DNA of 64,000 nt from Mactra quadrangularis. Taxonomy: Eukaryota; Mollusca; Bivalvia; Venerida; Mactridae. The notes under the pieces were generated by a model. The model was not told where the DNA came from and made no database searches. It worked only from the letters and a program-made list of their open reading frames with translations. The stretch covers positions 38,253,570 through 38,317,569 of the forward strand of contig CM046294.1 in NCBI GenBank assembly GCA_025267735.1, in the 5' to 3' direction. This document shows, in pieces, positions 53,743-64,000 of the stretch (position 1 is its first letter; every line of letters begins with the position of its first letter). The position numbers and the translations under genes are program-made.

Positions 53743-55189
53743 TTATTTCTGTTCCTCTTCGTCACTTTCAGGAAGTGGATCAGCTTTCTTTGTAAAATCA
53801 ACAAGATCATACGGTGTAGGATCATCACCAAGAACAACCATCTTCTCCCCTGGTGGTTTATCTTTGAATATAAGATCAGCATAAATCAAGCCATCTTGGT
53901 TGACAATCTTCAACTGTAAATTAGATTATAAATTTTGATCATAAAATGTGTTACTATAAATTAGTTTTACAGCGATAACTCAATCAAAAGCATGTACAGG
54001 TTTTTTAATGAATGTTAGTTTCGATATATTACGATATTTAAAACAAAAAACAATGCCAACCAAATCATTTTAAGTATTTTCTGTATTGAAATAGGATGAG
54101 ACAAATGAATAAATGGAAGTTAATGGTCAACACAAATTGGGATTTGCTACTTACTCTTGGATCATTCAAACATGGTATTTATATATCAGAATGTTTACCT
54201 TTGGTTGTTCTGCTGGTGGTTTTGTTGGAAGTTGTTTGCCAGCATCTTTTTTATTTGGATTATTCTCAAGTTCCACATTCTCGTATACATCACCTATTGA
54301 AGTATTATATATGTATAATATAAGATATATACCCTTATATACCTAAATTAGAGTTGTAAATTTAGACACAGTTATTTGAGAAAAAATGCTGTGTGTTTAC
54401 TCCATGTATTAAAAAGATTATCATTTGCATAAGCCAATACAGTAAATTTTTGTCAAAATATAATGAATGGGTTAAAAATGAACGAATTTGTTAAGTTGCT
54501 TGTGTTTTATGCATCGTGTTTGCTTAGATACTATTTAATACTAAATACGCGATCAATCCACCTAAGTATCTACAATGGACAAGTTCAGATCTCTTGACTA
54601 AGTTATAACATGTAAATGTACTTAACATTGTACTTTGATGCGATTGTGAAAAATCATAATGTACGTATATCATCTTATATTACAGAAAATGATAAAATCT
54701 ATCATACATACCTTCCTTTTGTTTGCCTTTTTCGTTTGTAGATTTACCTTTTCCTCCCTTACCTAAAACAAACCATCATACAATTGTTACATTCAAACAA
54801 AATATTTATTCATTGTATTGTCATGTTACATGATACTCAAACTTAAGAATTTAAACAATAGAAATTATCAAGATGAAACATGGAGAACTCTAACAAAGCA
54901 AATTTAAAGTAGAAATATATATTTATGTACAGTTTGTTTACATCTCCATTCAGTACAATTACTGCATGAATGGATATGACCTTTCAATTCATACGTATGA
55001 CACGGAAGATTAATAATATACCTTGTCCCTTTGTCTTGTTCACGACAGAATATATGTCTCCATTACCCGCGGCATTGGTTTTGTTAGGTTTTAGTGGTTT
55101 AGAGTAAATATCAGTTGATGTTGAGGCTGATGTTGAGGCAACTGGTGCAACATTACTTGATGATGCATACATTGGATTGTCTACTAAAC
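53743..55189 (-). other. Tyrosine-motif cytoplasmic tail exons of the Ig/FN3 receptor
   Basis: Four exons encode, in order, NPMYASS, DIYSKPL, DIYSVV, a lysine/glycine-rich 17-residue exon (54712-54762), DVYENVEL (a YxN site as bound by Grb2-type SH2 domains), GLIYADLIF and TPYDLVDF, ending PLPESDEEEQK. LIYADL fits the ITIM pattern (I/V/L/S)xYxx(L/V/I), and TPYDLV fits the ITSM pattern TxYxx(V/I). In vertebrates such motifs recruit SHP phosphatases or SAP-type adaptors after phosphorylation. Whether this holds here is inference from motif match. Confidence 0.8.
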
Positions 55190-58100
55190 CTGTAAATATC
55201 AATACACAATTTTGGAGAACATAACTTTACGTTAAGGTATGCTGAAAAGTAATATCTTCCTCAAAGTACAATTAATCATTTATGTGGTATTTTTGAGGCA
55301 ATACCTTTAGAAAAATGTAGAGCGCAGGATTTGTAATATACAGTTAGATTCCCGACGATGTGTTATAATATGAAATGTGGATATTTAAGATAGATTTATA
55401 TCTGAAGATAGAAAAGCAGTTTGCTGTCAAAACTGAAGTTTTCCAGTCATGAAAATGCAATTCTATAACATTATTGGAAAAATAATGGTGCTTTAGATTT
55501 TGTATTTAAGTATTAGTAAAAGCACAAATGTAGAGATTGATGTTAATGAAAAGCATTTGTAACTTTTACGCATGCTAATTCTTACAGAAAACTGGCAGTA
55601 ATTTCCTACCCAAACCATTCATGTCGTTGTTTTATACTTACCATCTTCATCATCCGAGTCATCAGAAACAGATCTACAATAGATGAATAGAGTATATTCG
55701 CCATTTGTGGTGTAAGATCGATTTATATTTCACCGAGTGAGCTTAGAAAACATATTTTCACGAGTGGCATAGCCACGAGTCAAAATGTCATTCTCTGAGC
55801 TCACAAGGTGAAATATAAATCGATCTTACACCAAAATCGGCGAATTTTCTGTTTCTTTCATACTTAGTTTTGTGTTTAGTTTGATGTATTTTACACAAAT
55901 TATAACGTGACGTCATTTCTACTCCAAGTTGACGTCATTTATCTCCTAATATGACATCATAAAGGATGAAAATATAAGGTAATATTTTCAATACGATGAA
56001 AAATATATAATTTATATTTTCACCGTTTATTTTCATCGAATAACGCGACGTTTCATCGTTAAGCATGAAAGAAAAAATAATATAAACAGCGTGTATAGTA
56101 AAATATAACAGATATTCAAAAGAGAATAAACAATATTATAAGTTAAAAAATTAATTAGATAGAAATAGCAATACAATAATTACAAAATAATACTTAATGT
56201 GCATATTACATAGCCATTGTAGAAAAGTATAGAATTGTTCTACAAAAACAGTAGTTTTTGATCGGTATTGTTACAGTATTTGATTTGTGTCGTTGGGTTT
56301 TACGCCGTAGCGACACATATTATAGATAATATCACGGCGGTCAGTCAACATAATCACTCCTCTTGGAATGGCTAAACCTATCTCTGGATTTAGCTGTTAA
56401 CCAACTACTAAGCGCATACTTTCGTCAGTGCCTGACAACTGCCCTACATTATTAAGAATCATTAGTAGTAGGAAGAATTACCGTTTAAATAATTTCATGA
56501 CCAAGCTCCACGAAAGTATGCCCCGCCCGGGAATCGAACCCACGACCCCTCGATCAGTAGACTTGCGGCTTATTGTTACAGCAGATCATTCATAAATTTA
56601 TTATACAATCAAATAGACATTGAAATTAATAATTTTATTTAGAATTACCTTCGAACGTTTTGCCTATCAGCGCCATTTCCTGCAATTTGAAATTATATAA
56701 AATTTAACAAAATACTATTATAATACTATTCGTATAATATTACAAGCAATCAAGGAACAAGGAAAATAAAGAAACTCAAGCACACAATGAAACGACAAGA
56801 TGTATAACAATGGCTATAGTATTTTAAAAAAATGTTTTTTAAGTATAGGGTCAACTTGATGTCAAAATTTATTGTATTAACGTTGCGTGTAAAATCAGAT
56901 CTAATGATTTTAAACGACTAAATACGCACAATGACTTGTTTAGAGTCTATTGTTCAAAAGTGTATGTACTGTTTCAATTGTTATCTGATTTCGCATTACC
57001 CTTACATAGTAAATATTTCTTTACATGCTGTCTACAAGGAAGAAGAAATAAAATACATAACAATAAAGTAAAGTCTGGCTGTATACAAACTTTTCTTTTA
57101 AAATATCTTGTGAATATTCTTTTATTGCGTATCTTTTGTGATATTGCAATAGGCAATTATTGTGATGTTTTGCATAAACATTAACATAAATAAACAGGAA
57201 GAGAAATTCAGAGTTTTGATATTATCTTCATACCACCAGATAATAATACAATCTTGCAATTATAGTATATTTAGTTTCAAGTTAAGCTTAGAGATAATGT
57301 TTTAAAACAATTTTTTAGATGTACATTTGATAGGAGAGGACTTAGCAGTTAATTTTGATATTGTATTCGTGCATTTGCGCACGCATATAGAACGTCATTT
57401 TTTTCATACAACTGTTTGAGGAAGAAAAATGACTTTTTAAATCACAAAACATAGGTGTGCACATCTAACTATTGAATGTAACTTAATACTAGTAAATATC
57501 TAAAGGAGACAATGGCTTGACTACAAACTGACTTTATAGCACATAGAAAATTGAATGTAATTATTAATATTGCAGAAACGTCTACATACCTTTAAACAGT
57601 GGATATCTTCTGATAATGAATACTATAACTATAACAATCACAATACAACCAGTAACACCACCAGCAATACCACCGATCAATGCTCCAGGTATCGATGTAG
57701 GCTTATCTATGGCTGGAATGACACATTACAAAAATTCGACGTGCAAGTATTGTTAATATGAACATGTTACAATGCTACTGACATAAATGCAAATAAAAAT
57801 AGATAAATATCGGTATTCAAAGATTGAGTATTAGGTATTTTTTTCAAAATCTTTCATTTAAAATGTTTCACTTCATTTTACTTCAATCGCACTAATTGGT
57901 ATATATTCAAATTAATACAGCAAATGAAATTAGAATACAATTCAATATCATATCAATTTTTGTGTCTTATTTAAACCTATATCAGTCATAGACTAATAAA
58001 CGAAAGGATAATTTAAAGAGTTTTACAGCCAATATATATATATGTGTCTTGATATGTATTAAGACCACAATAAAAGTGAGTTACTTTTTGTTCTGGTGAT

Positions 58101-61100
58101 TAGAACGTTTGACTCAGTCGAATTTCCTTTTACATTAGAAGCAAATATGATCACATCATATTGTGTGTTCTCTAACAAACCAGTCAGTGTGATGTTCATG
58201 GTAGGTTCACCATTATCAGACACACTGAGATAGTTCCATACTGTATCAGAACTCTTCTTATACTTGATGTAAAACGTTTGAGAAGGTCCATTATCAAATC
58301 CTGGTTTCCATTCAATATGTATTGATGATGTTGTTGTTAGACCTACAATGTGTCTTAAGCCTGTTGGGGGATCGGGTTTATCTGTTGGAAACAAATTCAT
58401 ATAATATTGTTAATTATCTTTAATTGTGGTCATTTCTGGAACCGATCAAATTATCCCAGTCGTATCATTGGTGTTATAAACACAAATGATAGTGCTATAT
58501 AGCAACAAAATGATATGAAATAAATTGAACAATTGCAATTCATTCCTCTTTTGCAATAATATGAACCCATTTTTGAAGTTGAAGTTTTAACAAATACGAT
58601 ACATTTAGTAAAACTTTTGTTCTAAGTTTGTTGTATAACTTAATAGATATTTAACTTTCAATAGCGACACCTAAAGCTGATAGTATAGCACAAACCATTA
58701 CACTACAAGCCATTGAAACATTAAACAATAAGTTAACCTGACACAAACAAACGCCATTAGAATGGATATTATAGTAAACTACATCTTACCATATGGCGAC
58801 AGGGTGTACATTTGTTCCATTTGCCCAAATTTATTCTCGACAATCACTTTATAGTTTGTAAAATTGTTCATGCTGACACTATGTATTGTCAGATTAGACT
58901 GAGAATCTGCCGACTGTATGACGTAGTTATCACCTTCATGTAGACGAGTCCAATTACCGTCATCAAGCTGAAACCAAGTAAATATTGGTAGCGGATAGGC
59001 GATTACATTTAATGTAATAGTTACTGTATTGTTCTTTTCACTTGTTATATTTACATCGATGTGTTCTCCTCTCTGTAAACCTAAATAGTTTAAAATACAT
59101 TATAAATATATTTTTGAAATTAGTTATTCAGTTGATGCTGATAAATTAAAATGTTACAACTAATGTTATGTTAACTGTGTCTGAAATTAATTTAACATTA
59201 TTCATTCATAATTATCTCCGAGCAGCAAAATGTAGTTTATGTAAGACTCAGATATCGTTAGCAAATACTCCATCATTTCCGGTACCGCACTAGACCTGAT
59301 ATATATAACTCATCTATTCAGCATATTATTTCCGGTACCGCACTAGACCTGATATAATTATATAACTCATCTTTTCAGCAAACTGAACAGTATTCAATGC
59401 AGCAAAAAAACACTAAAACTATAATTGCAATTTATTCTCAAGCATAAGCTTACAAATCATTACAAATTACCGTTTCTACCAAAGGTAGACACCCTATATG
59501 TTATACATTAAATTGTGACATAATTATACTCACAATTGACAAAAAGCTGCACCGTGTTTTGAACTTCTTTTCCATCATTATGTTTATTTAGTGCAGAACA
59601 ATAGTAATTTCCTGCATCATGACAGCTTGCTTCCGGAATGTTGTATTCCACATTATTTGATGTAACTGTCTTCAACGTTTCACTTCCATTACCAAGAGTC
59701 ATCACAGCTGGCGGATTACTATCACCAGTACAAATCAGTATTACTGAGTTACTTTCATTAACAGTCACATTTTTACGCTTTAATCCGTCAATAGTAAATG
59801 ATGTAATAGTTGCAGCATCTGAAAAATAGATTAATAATGTTGAAATATAAATAAGAAATATTATCAAATGGGTATGTATTACATTGTTAGCCATCATAGG
59901 TAGGAAAGTAACACATGAAATGCAACCTCACTTCACTGGCAATTGCAATAATGAAAAACGCTTATTGAAAACAAGATCATATTATCCTAAATACAAACTT
60001 AAAAATGAAATGTTGAATTATGAAGTTTATACTTACATTGAACGTCAAGATAGAAACTTTGATTGTGTTGACCAGTGTAATGTTTATGGTCTCCACTTTG
60101 TGTCATTGTATTATATGCTGAACAGGTATATATCCCAGTATCACCTTTTTCAAGAGACACAATGTTTAATGACGCATTATTCCATTCTCTATTATCAATG
60201 TATCTTGTCCATTTAATCCACGTGGTCTCAGGCATTCCCGCTGTATAGTTGCATTTCAAGTTTAACCGCTCTCTTTTGAGTATCGGAATGTTATTTATAG
60301 GCAATACAAAAGGTGGGTCTACAATAAAATTCAGTGACAGAGGTAAATAATCTGAAAATTGATAATTCAAGTTTATAACCTAAAGGTATATAGTTACAAT
60401 ATTTTGAGTAAATATGAATGAACATAATCTAAACCCATAATATCACTGAGTTGTATTTTGGATTACAAATAGTTATAGATTATAATTAAATGTATTGTGT
60501 GGACTAATTGCTGCTATTTAACACCATAATATATTACGTATCCGGTTTTACTAGACACTGCGTATAAAGAAACATGACCCAATTTATTGAAATAGTACAA
60601 ATGAAGGAAGTTATTTAGATAGAAAGCATTGTAATATACTTACATAAAACTTGTACTGATACGGTTTTATTAACAGTGACATTCTGTTTGTCTTTAAATG
60701 ATGGTTCTAAAAGATTGTTTGCTGTAAATACATAATCTCCTTTCATCTCTCTGGTCAGATTGTTGAAAGTAACTGAGGATGATAGTACCGATGACCCCTG
60801 TGTTGTTTTCCACAAAAGTGTTGGTGTTGGTTTACCATCAGCAGAACATTTCAAAGTAAATGATTCATTTTCCTTGATCATAAGTGTATTATTGCTATCA
60901 TTACTAACATTGAAAACATTATCTGGCCGATTTGTATAATACAATCCACATTCTTTGATTGTTGGGCGAACTACAATGGGAAAACAATAATATTATTTGT
61001 GAAGAAAATGGTATATTTTGACATTGTATTCCATTAAGATATGAAATATTGAATCGTCGACAAGATAAACTATTCCTTGTTCAAAATGTTTTATTACATA

Positions 61101-63728
61101 CATTTGAATACGTCGGGTAATGTATTTTGTGACATGCATAAAATACAGTATTGAGATAAATGTATGATGCTACATTTTACTCACTCAGAAAATTAAATCG
61201 AATTGTATCTGATATGTTGCCGTGTACAGCTGGTCTGTTCGTTTCCTTCATGCTGTTCGTAGCAGTACATGTAGCATTAGTTCTTGATTCGTGTATATTC
61301 TCCACTCTTAGTACAGAGCCATTATCTTTCTGTTCATTCCATTTAAATGTAGGTGAAGGATTTCCATCCATTGATTTACATACAATGTTGAAAGCGTCGC
61401 CTTTTATTACATCAATAAGTTTGTTGGAAATGTTTTGTCCACTTTGATTACCATACACGAAATATAACGAACTTGGAGGATCTGAAAAATCAAGTTACAT
61501 GCAAAGTTAAAACATTTCTTGTTTTGACACTTAAATAATAGCATGTGCATTTTACATGGTTTAAATCAAATAACACAACATGTAACTTCTTGAGACAGTT
61601 TTGACACCACTTAACCAAATAGCATTTGCTATGTCAATATATTGTCACAAGTATAAGTTATATTCAAAATTACACTTATTAAAACCTAAATAATACCAAA
61701 CCATAAGTATGCTATCTTATAACTAACCAAAACAAAATAACTTTGTGTTAATAAAACAACTCACATAATACAACAACGTTCACGGCTCTACTGTTGATAC
61801 CAGCAACCGTTTCTCCATTTGATGGATTCATTGTATTATGTACACTACATGTGTATTGGCCAGCATCTTCCATCTTTACAGTGGCAAAAGTAACTGCTTG
61901 TATATCTACAGAACCATTTATATTAGGTCCTGTCCATGAATATCTAGTCGGTTCTGGTTTACTGCTAGATGTGCATTTGATAGCTCTGCTGTTACCTTTT
62001 ATAAATGAAATATCTCCATCAACACTACTACCATATACTATAAATACCGGGTTTGATGGTGGATCTGTAATAGAGATCAACCTCGTACTATATATATGAA
62101 ATTTAATTCATTACCCTTACTCTTTTAATACAAAATATACATTCTTCGTGTTTAATAAGATTAAGCACGAACTTGAAAAATTGATAAACCTAAAATCGAT
62201 TTTATGGTAATTCAATTTATTATTGTTTTCATGATTATTTCTCATTCTATTTTACGCACTTGTACCTATTCTTGCAATTATCGGCATATTTGATATAGGC
62301 ACAAGCTTAACGATGACAATGAGTATCGTTTTGACACAGTTTTCAACATTTGACGAAATAAAAATAACAGCTGGTTTTGCAGTACAATATATATCGCGCA
62401 GATGAATATGAGTGTAAATGTTGATATCCATTTTTAGATAATATTACTCGCCTGCATGTATATAGTACGAATGAATGTATGAACTCGTAAGTGTGGTCTT
62501 TTTTTATAAACCATTATAATTGTTAACACTTTCAATACTCTTGTTATTAGAACTGTTTATCACTGTTTGTTTATATGAACAATTAAGCTCATGAAAACAA
62601 AGTCCAGAACAAGATAAACTTAGAACAAACATTAATTCTAGCGTACGTACACTATTTTAGGCCAAAGTAAGAACAAGTGAAATTTTGTGTTTCTATTTTA
62701 AGGTCGTATACTCGAGGGTGGCAGTTTTTGTACCAGTGTTTTTGATACAGGTTTAAGTACCAGAACTTTTGATACCAGTTTAAGATCCAGAATTTTGATA
62801 CCAGTTTTGATTCAACAGTTTTGTACCAGAACTTTTGTTCACATTTTTGTTCAACGGTTTTATTACCACAGTATAAAGAACCTGAACTAGTTATAGTACA
62901 ACAGTCAAAGTATTACAATTTTAGATTATGGTTTATATTGAACATTTTATAGACATTAAACAAATAGTTTACATTTACATATACTATCAGAGTTTACATT
63001 TGTATTTCATTTGAACAACATGTTATGAATTTATTTTGATCATATTCTATATCTTATTTTATATATATATTACTGTATTAGATACTTATTTAGTCATTTT
63101 TAATTTGTTATTTCATTCAATTTGTTATTTTGTTTAATTTGTACTGAAAGTCCTATTAATTAAGTTCCAAGTGAACAAAGTCATATTCGTAACAATAAAG
63201 TATTACTTAATAGCATTAATATACTTATTCGCATACTGGTAAACTGTACTATGCATTGCATTATGAGCAAATGCATGCGAAACGTATTTTAATCATCATT
63301 ATCTTACTCGTAAAATTACATACAACAAGATAAGCATTAAATGCAAACTGCGAGTGCGTTTTTGTTCTTTCAGTAATGCCACCAATCTGAACACATAGCA
63401 GTTTAGTAATATTAACAAATATATATAAAATAATACTCACATAAAACCTTTAATGACACACCGTTTGTCTCAGTTGTAAAATCAGTTTGTGTAGATGTAC
63501 ATGTACATGTTCCTTCATGAGTTCTTGATACATTCCATGTAAATGTTGTCGTGGTGGTGTTTCCATTAGATTTGATTGTTAATTGGTTTGTTGTTGAGAA
63601 ATTATTACAACTCCAAGATAATGTTGGTGTAGGATTTCCACCTTTAACAGTACAAGATAACGTCCCTGGAGTGTCTTCTATCACACGATATTCTTTACCT
63701 TGAGCGATATACGGATCTTCTGCTTTAT
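53743..63728 (-). CDS. Nephrin/Siglec-like receptor: at least 7 Ig domains, FN3, transmembrane helix, ITIM/ITSM-type tail (5' end outside window)
   Basis: Fifteen minus-strand exons: 63441-63728, 61765-62064, 61185-61481, 60644-60970, 60037-60318, 59534-59818, 58790-59080 (seven Ig domains, one exon each, all phase 1-1); 58085-58381 (FN3); 57590-57706 (transmembrane helix, AGGVTGCIVIVIVIVFII then RRYP); 56649-56679 and 55642-55673 (microexons); 55022-55189; 54712-54762; 54199-54293; 53743-53913 (ends in TAA). GT-AG junctions and frame are consistent throughout, giving about 1010 residues here. Ig domains show C...W...D.G.YTC patterns, for example EDAGQYTCSV and GDTGIYTCSA, plus many N-glycosylation sites. 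The multi-Ig + one FN3 + helix + tyrosine-rich tail plan is that of nephrin-type adhesion receptors, while the tail motifs recall ITIM receptors of the Siglec/SLAM kind. Ligand and orthology are unknown. The first visible exon starts at an acceptor, so signal peptide and further domains lie beyond 64 kb. Confidence 0.92.
55691..55948 (-). mobile_element. Hairpin MITE-like element, family 1 (intronic copy)
   Basis: Reverse-orientation relative of 9784-10021. It has a perfect 26 bp inverted repeat, arms at 55709-55734 and 55807-55832, each built around AAGATCGATTTATA. A small inner hairpin GTGGC-ATA-GCCAC lies between the arms, and GACGTCATTTATCTCC is at the far end. It ends only 17 bases before the exon at 55642-55673, so the branch point of that intron must lie in or next to the element. 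Confidence 0.78.
55958..56066. repeat. AT-rich hairpin next to the MITE
   Basis: GATGAAAATATAAGG and its near complement in TATATTTTCACC and TTTTCATCG form imperfect inverted repeats. They may be the outer part of the neighbouring element or a second foldback. Confidence 0.45.
56284..56580 (-). mobile_element. tRNA-derived SINE in a receptor intron
   Basis: Read on the minus strand: a tRNA-like head with B box GGGTTCGATTCCC (56530-56542 on the plus strand as GGGAATCGAACCC), a body of about 220 bp, and a 3' end GGCGTAAAACCCAACGACAC. The 3' end resembles that of the SINEs at 7292 and 28278 although head and body differ, suggesting a related family with a shared tail. Confidence 0.8.
59272..59385. 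repeat. Tandem duplication of a 57 bp unit in a receptor intron
   Basis: Two units contain ATTTCCGGTACCGCACTAGA, then CCTGATATA, then ATAACTCATCT-TTCAGCA, differing by a few bases. They lie in the intron between exons at 59534-59818 and 58790-59080. Confidence 0.85.
62065..63440. other. Large receptor intron with a short-unit minisatellite
   Basis: 1.38 kb intron between the first two visible Ig exons. At about 62715-62880 it holds an imperfect array of ACCAG-A/T-TTTTGATACC-like units. No further Ig exon was found in it. Confidence 0.6.
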
Positions 63729-64000
63729 CTGAAGTATATACATCAACACGTATGTTGATTTAAAACCCATTAAAACCTTAAATAAATTTTATATTATGGC
63801 TAACAAAGCTATTATATTTTTTTTGTATCCGTAACGCTGATGTTTCATGATGAAATACTTTGCAATAAGGATATTTACTGTGAATAAATCAAATGTTAAA
63901 CAATAGATTGCAGATCACACATAATGTAACGAATATGTATGCTCATCCATTCCAAAGTAAGTTAATTGACCATACCGAGTGCGACCTTTTTATTTGAATA
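63729..64000. other. Intron continuing past the right edge
   Basis: Sequence upstream of the acceptor at 63729. It holds no exon that could be recognised; earlier exons of the receptor must lie beyond the window. Confidence 0.5.

Larger units (their letters stand above)
55642..56679 (-). other. Pair of microexons (31 and 32 nt) in the receptor gene
   Basis: 56649-56679 (31 nt) runs from phase 1 to phase 2 and 55642-55673 (32 nt) from phase 2 to phase 1. Together they encode 21 residues just inside the membrane, including the acidic casein-kinase-like run SVSDDSDDEDG. Skipping both keeps the frame; skipping one breaks it. Confidence 0.8.

Overview
This is eukaryotic, intron-rich, very AT-rich DNA from an invertebrate animal, most likely a mollusc and probably a bivalve. 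The evidence is a multi-exon SLC16-type transporter gene, a many-exon immunoglobulin/fibronectin receptor gene, tRNA-derived SINEs whose 3' ends contain GTTAAA-CC-AATA, foldback/MITE elements and large non-coding spaces. The species is inferred; no marker gene fixes it. No rRNA gene, intact tRNA gene, CRISPR array or bacterial-type gene was seen.

Layout. (1) 1-16.1 kb and 26.2-44.1 kb are two direct copies of one segmental duplication. Most of it is about 85-90% identical by eye, with a roughly 1.2 kb block that is much closer (11.24-12.40 versus 31.92-33.09 kb). (2) Copy 1 carries a 5.5 kb insertion (953-6498) absent from copy 2. Its repeats are ordered A1 ... B1-A2 ... B2, with A1 = A2 and B1 = B2 at every base. 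This is the split-direct-repeat plan of tyrosine-recombinase retrotransposons (PAT/Ngaro type of the DIRS order). It holds a broken gag with a CCHC zinc knuckle and a 1.65 kb array of about 81 bp units, but no recognisable reverse transcriptase or recombinase, so it looks like a young non-autonomous element. (3) 16.4-26.2 kb is a gene desert with a complex trinucleotide microsatellite and SINE scraps. (4) Copy 2 contains a 7-exon monocarboxylate-transporter-like gene on the minus strand (35520-39803). At the equivalent point copy 1 has only about 160 bp, so the gene is present in one copy only. Its third exon has a net -1 frameshift. (5) 44.1-53.7 kb is gene-poor, with an older local duplication (48.0-49.3 versus 51.0-52.6 kb). 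(6) 53.7-63.7 kb holds the 3' part of a minus-strand receptor gene: 15 exons encoding seven Ig domains, one FN3 domain, a transmembrane helix and a tyrosine-rich tail. The tail ends in an ITIM-type motif (LIYADL) and an ITSM-type motif (TPYDLV). The gene continues beyond the right edge.

The two genes are not an operon and nothing links them functionally. The transporter would move small carboxylate-like solutes across a membrane if intact. The receptor has the nephrin/Siglec-like plan of a cell-surface adhesion and signalling molecule with phosphotyrosine docking sites. The most unusual items are the split-repeat element with its clean empty site in the paralogous copy, the inhibitory-receptor-like tail, the pair of 31/32 nt microexons next to a MITE, and the patchy identity of the duplication.
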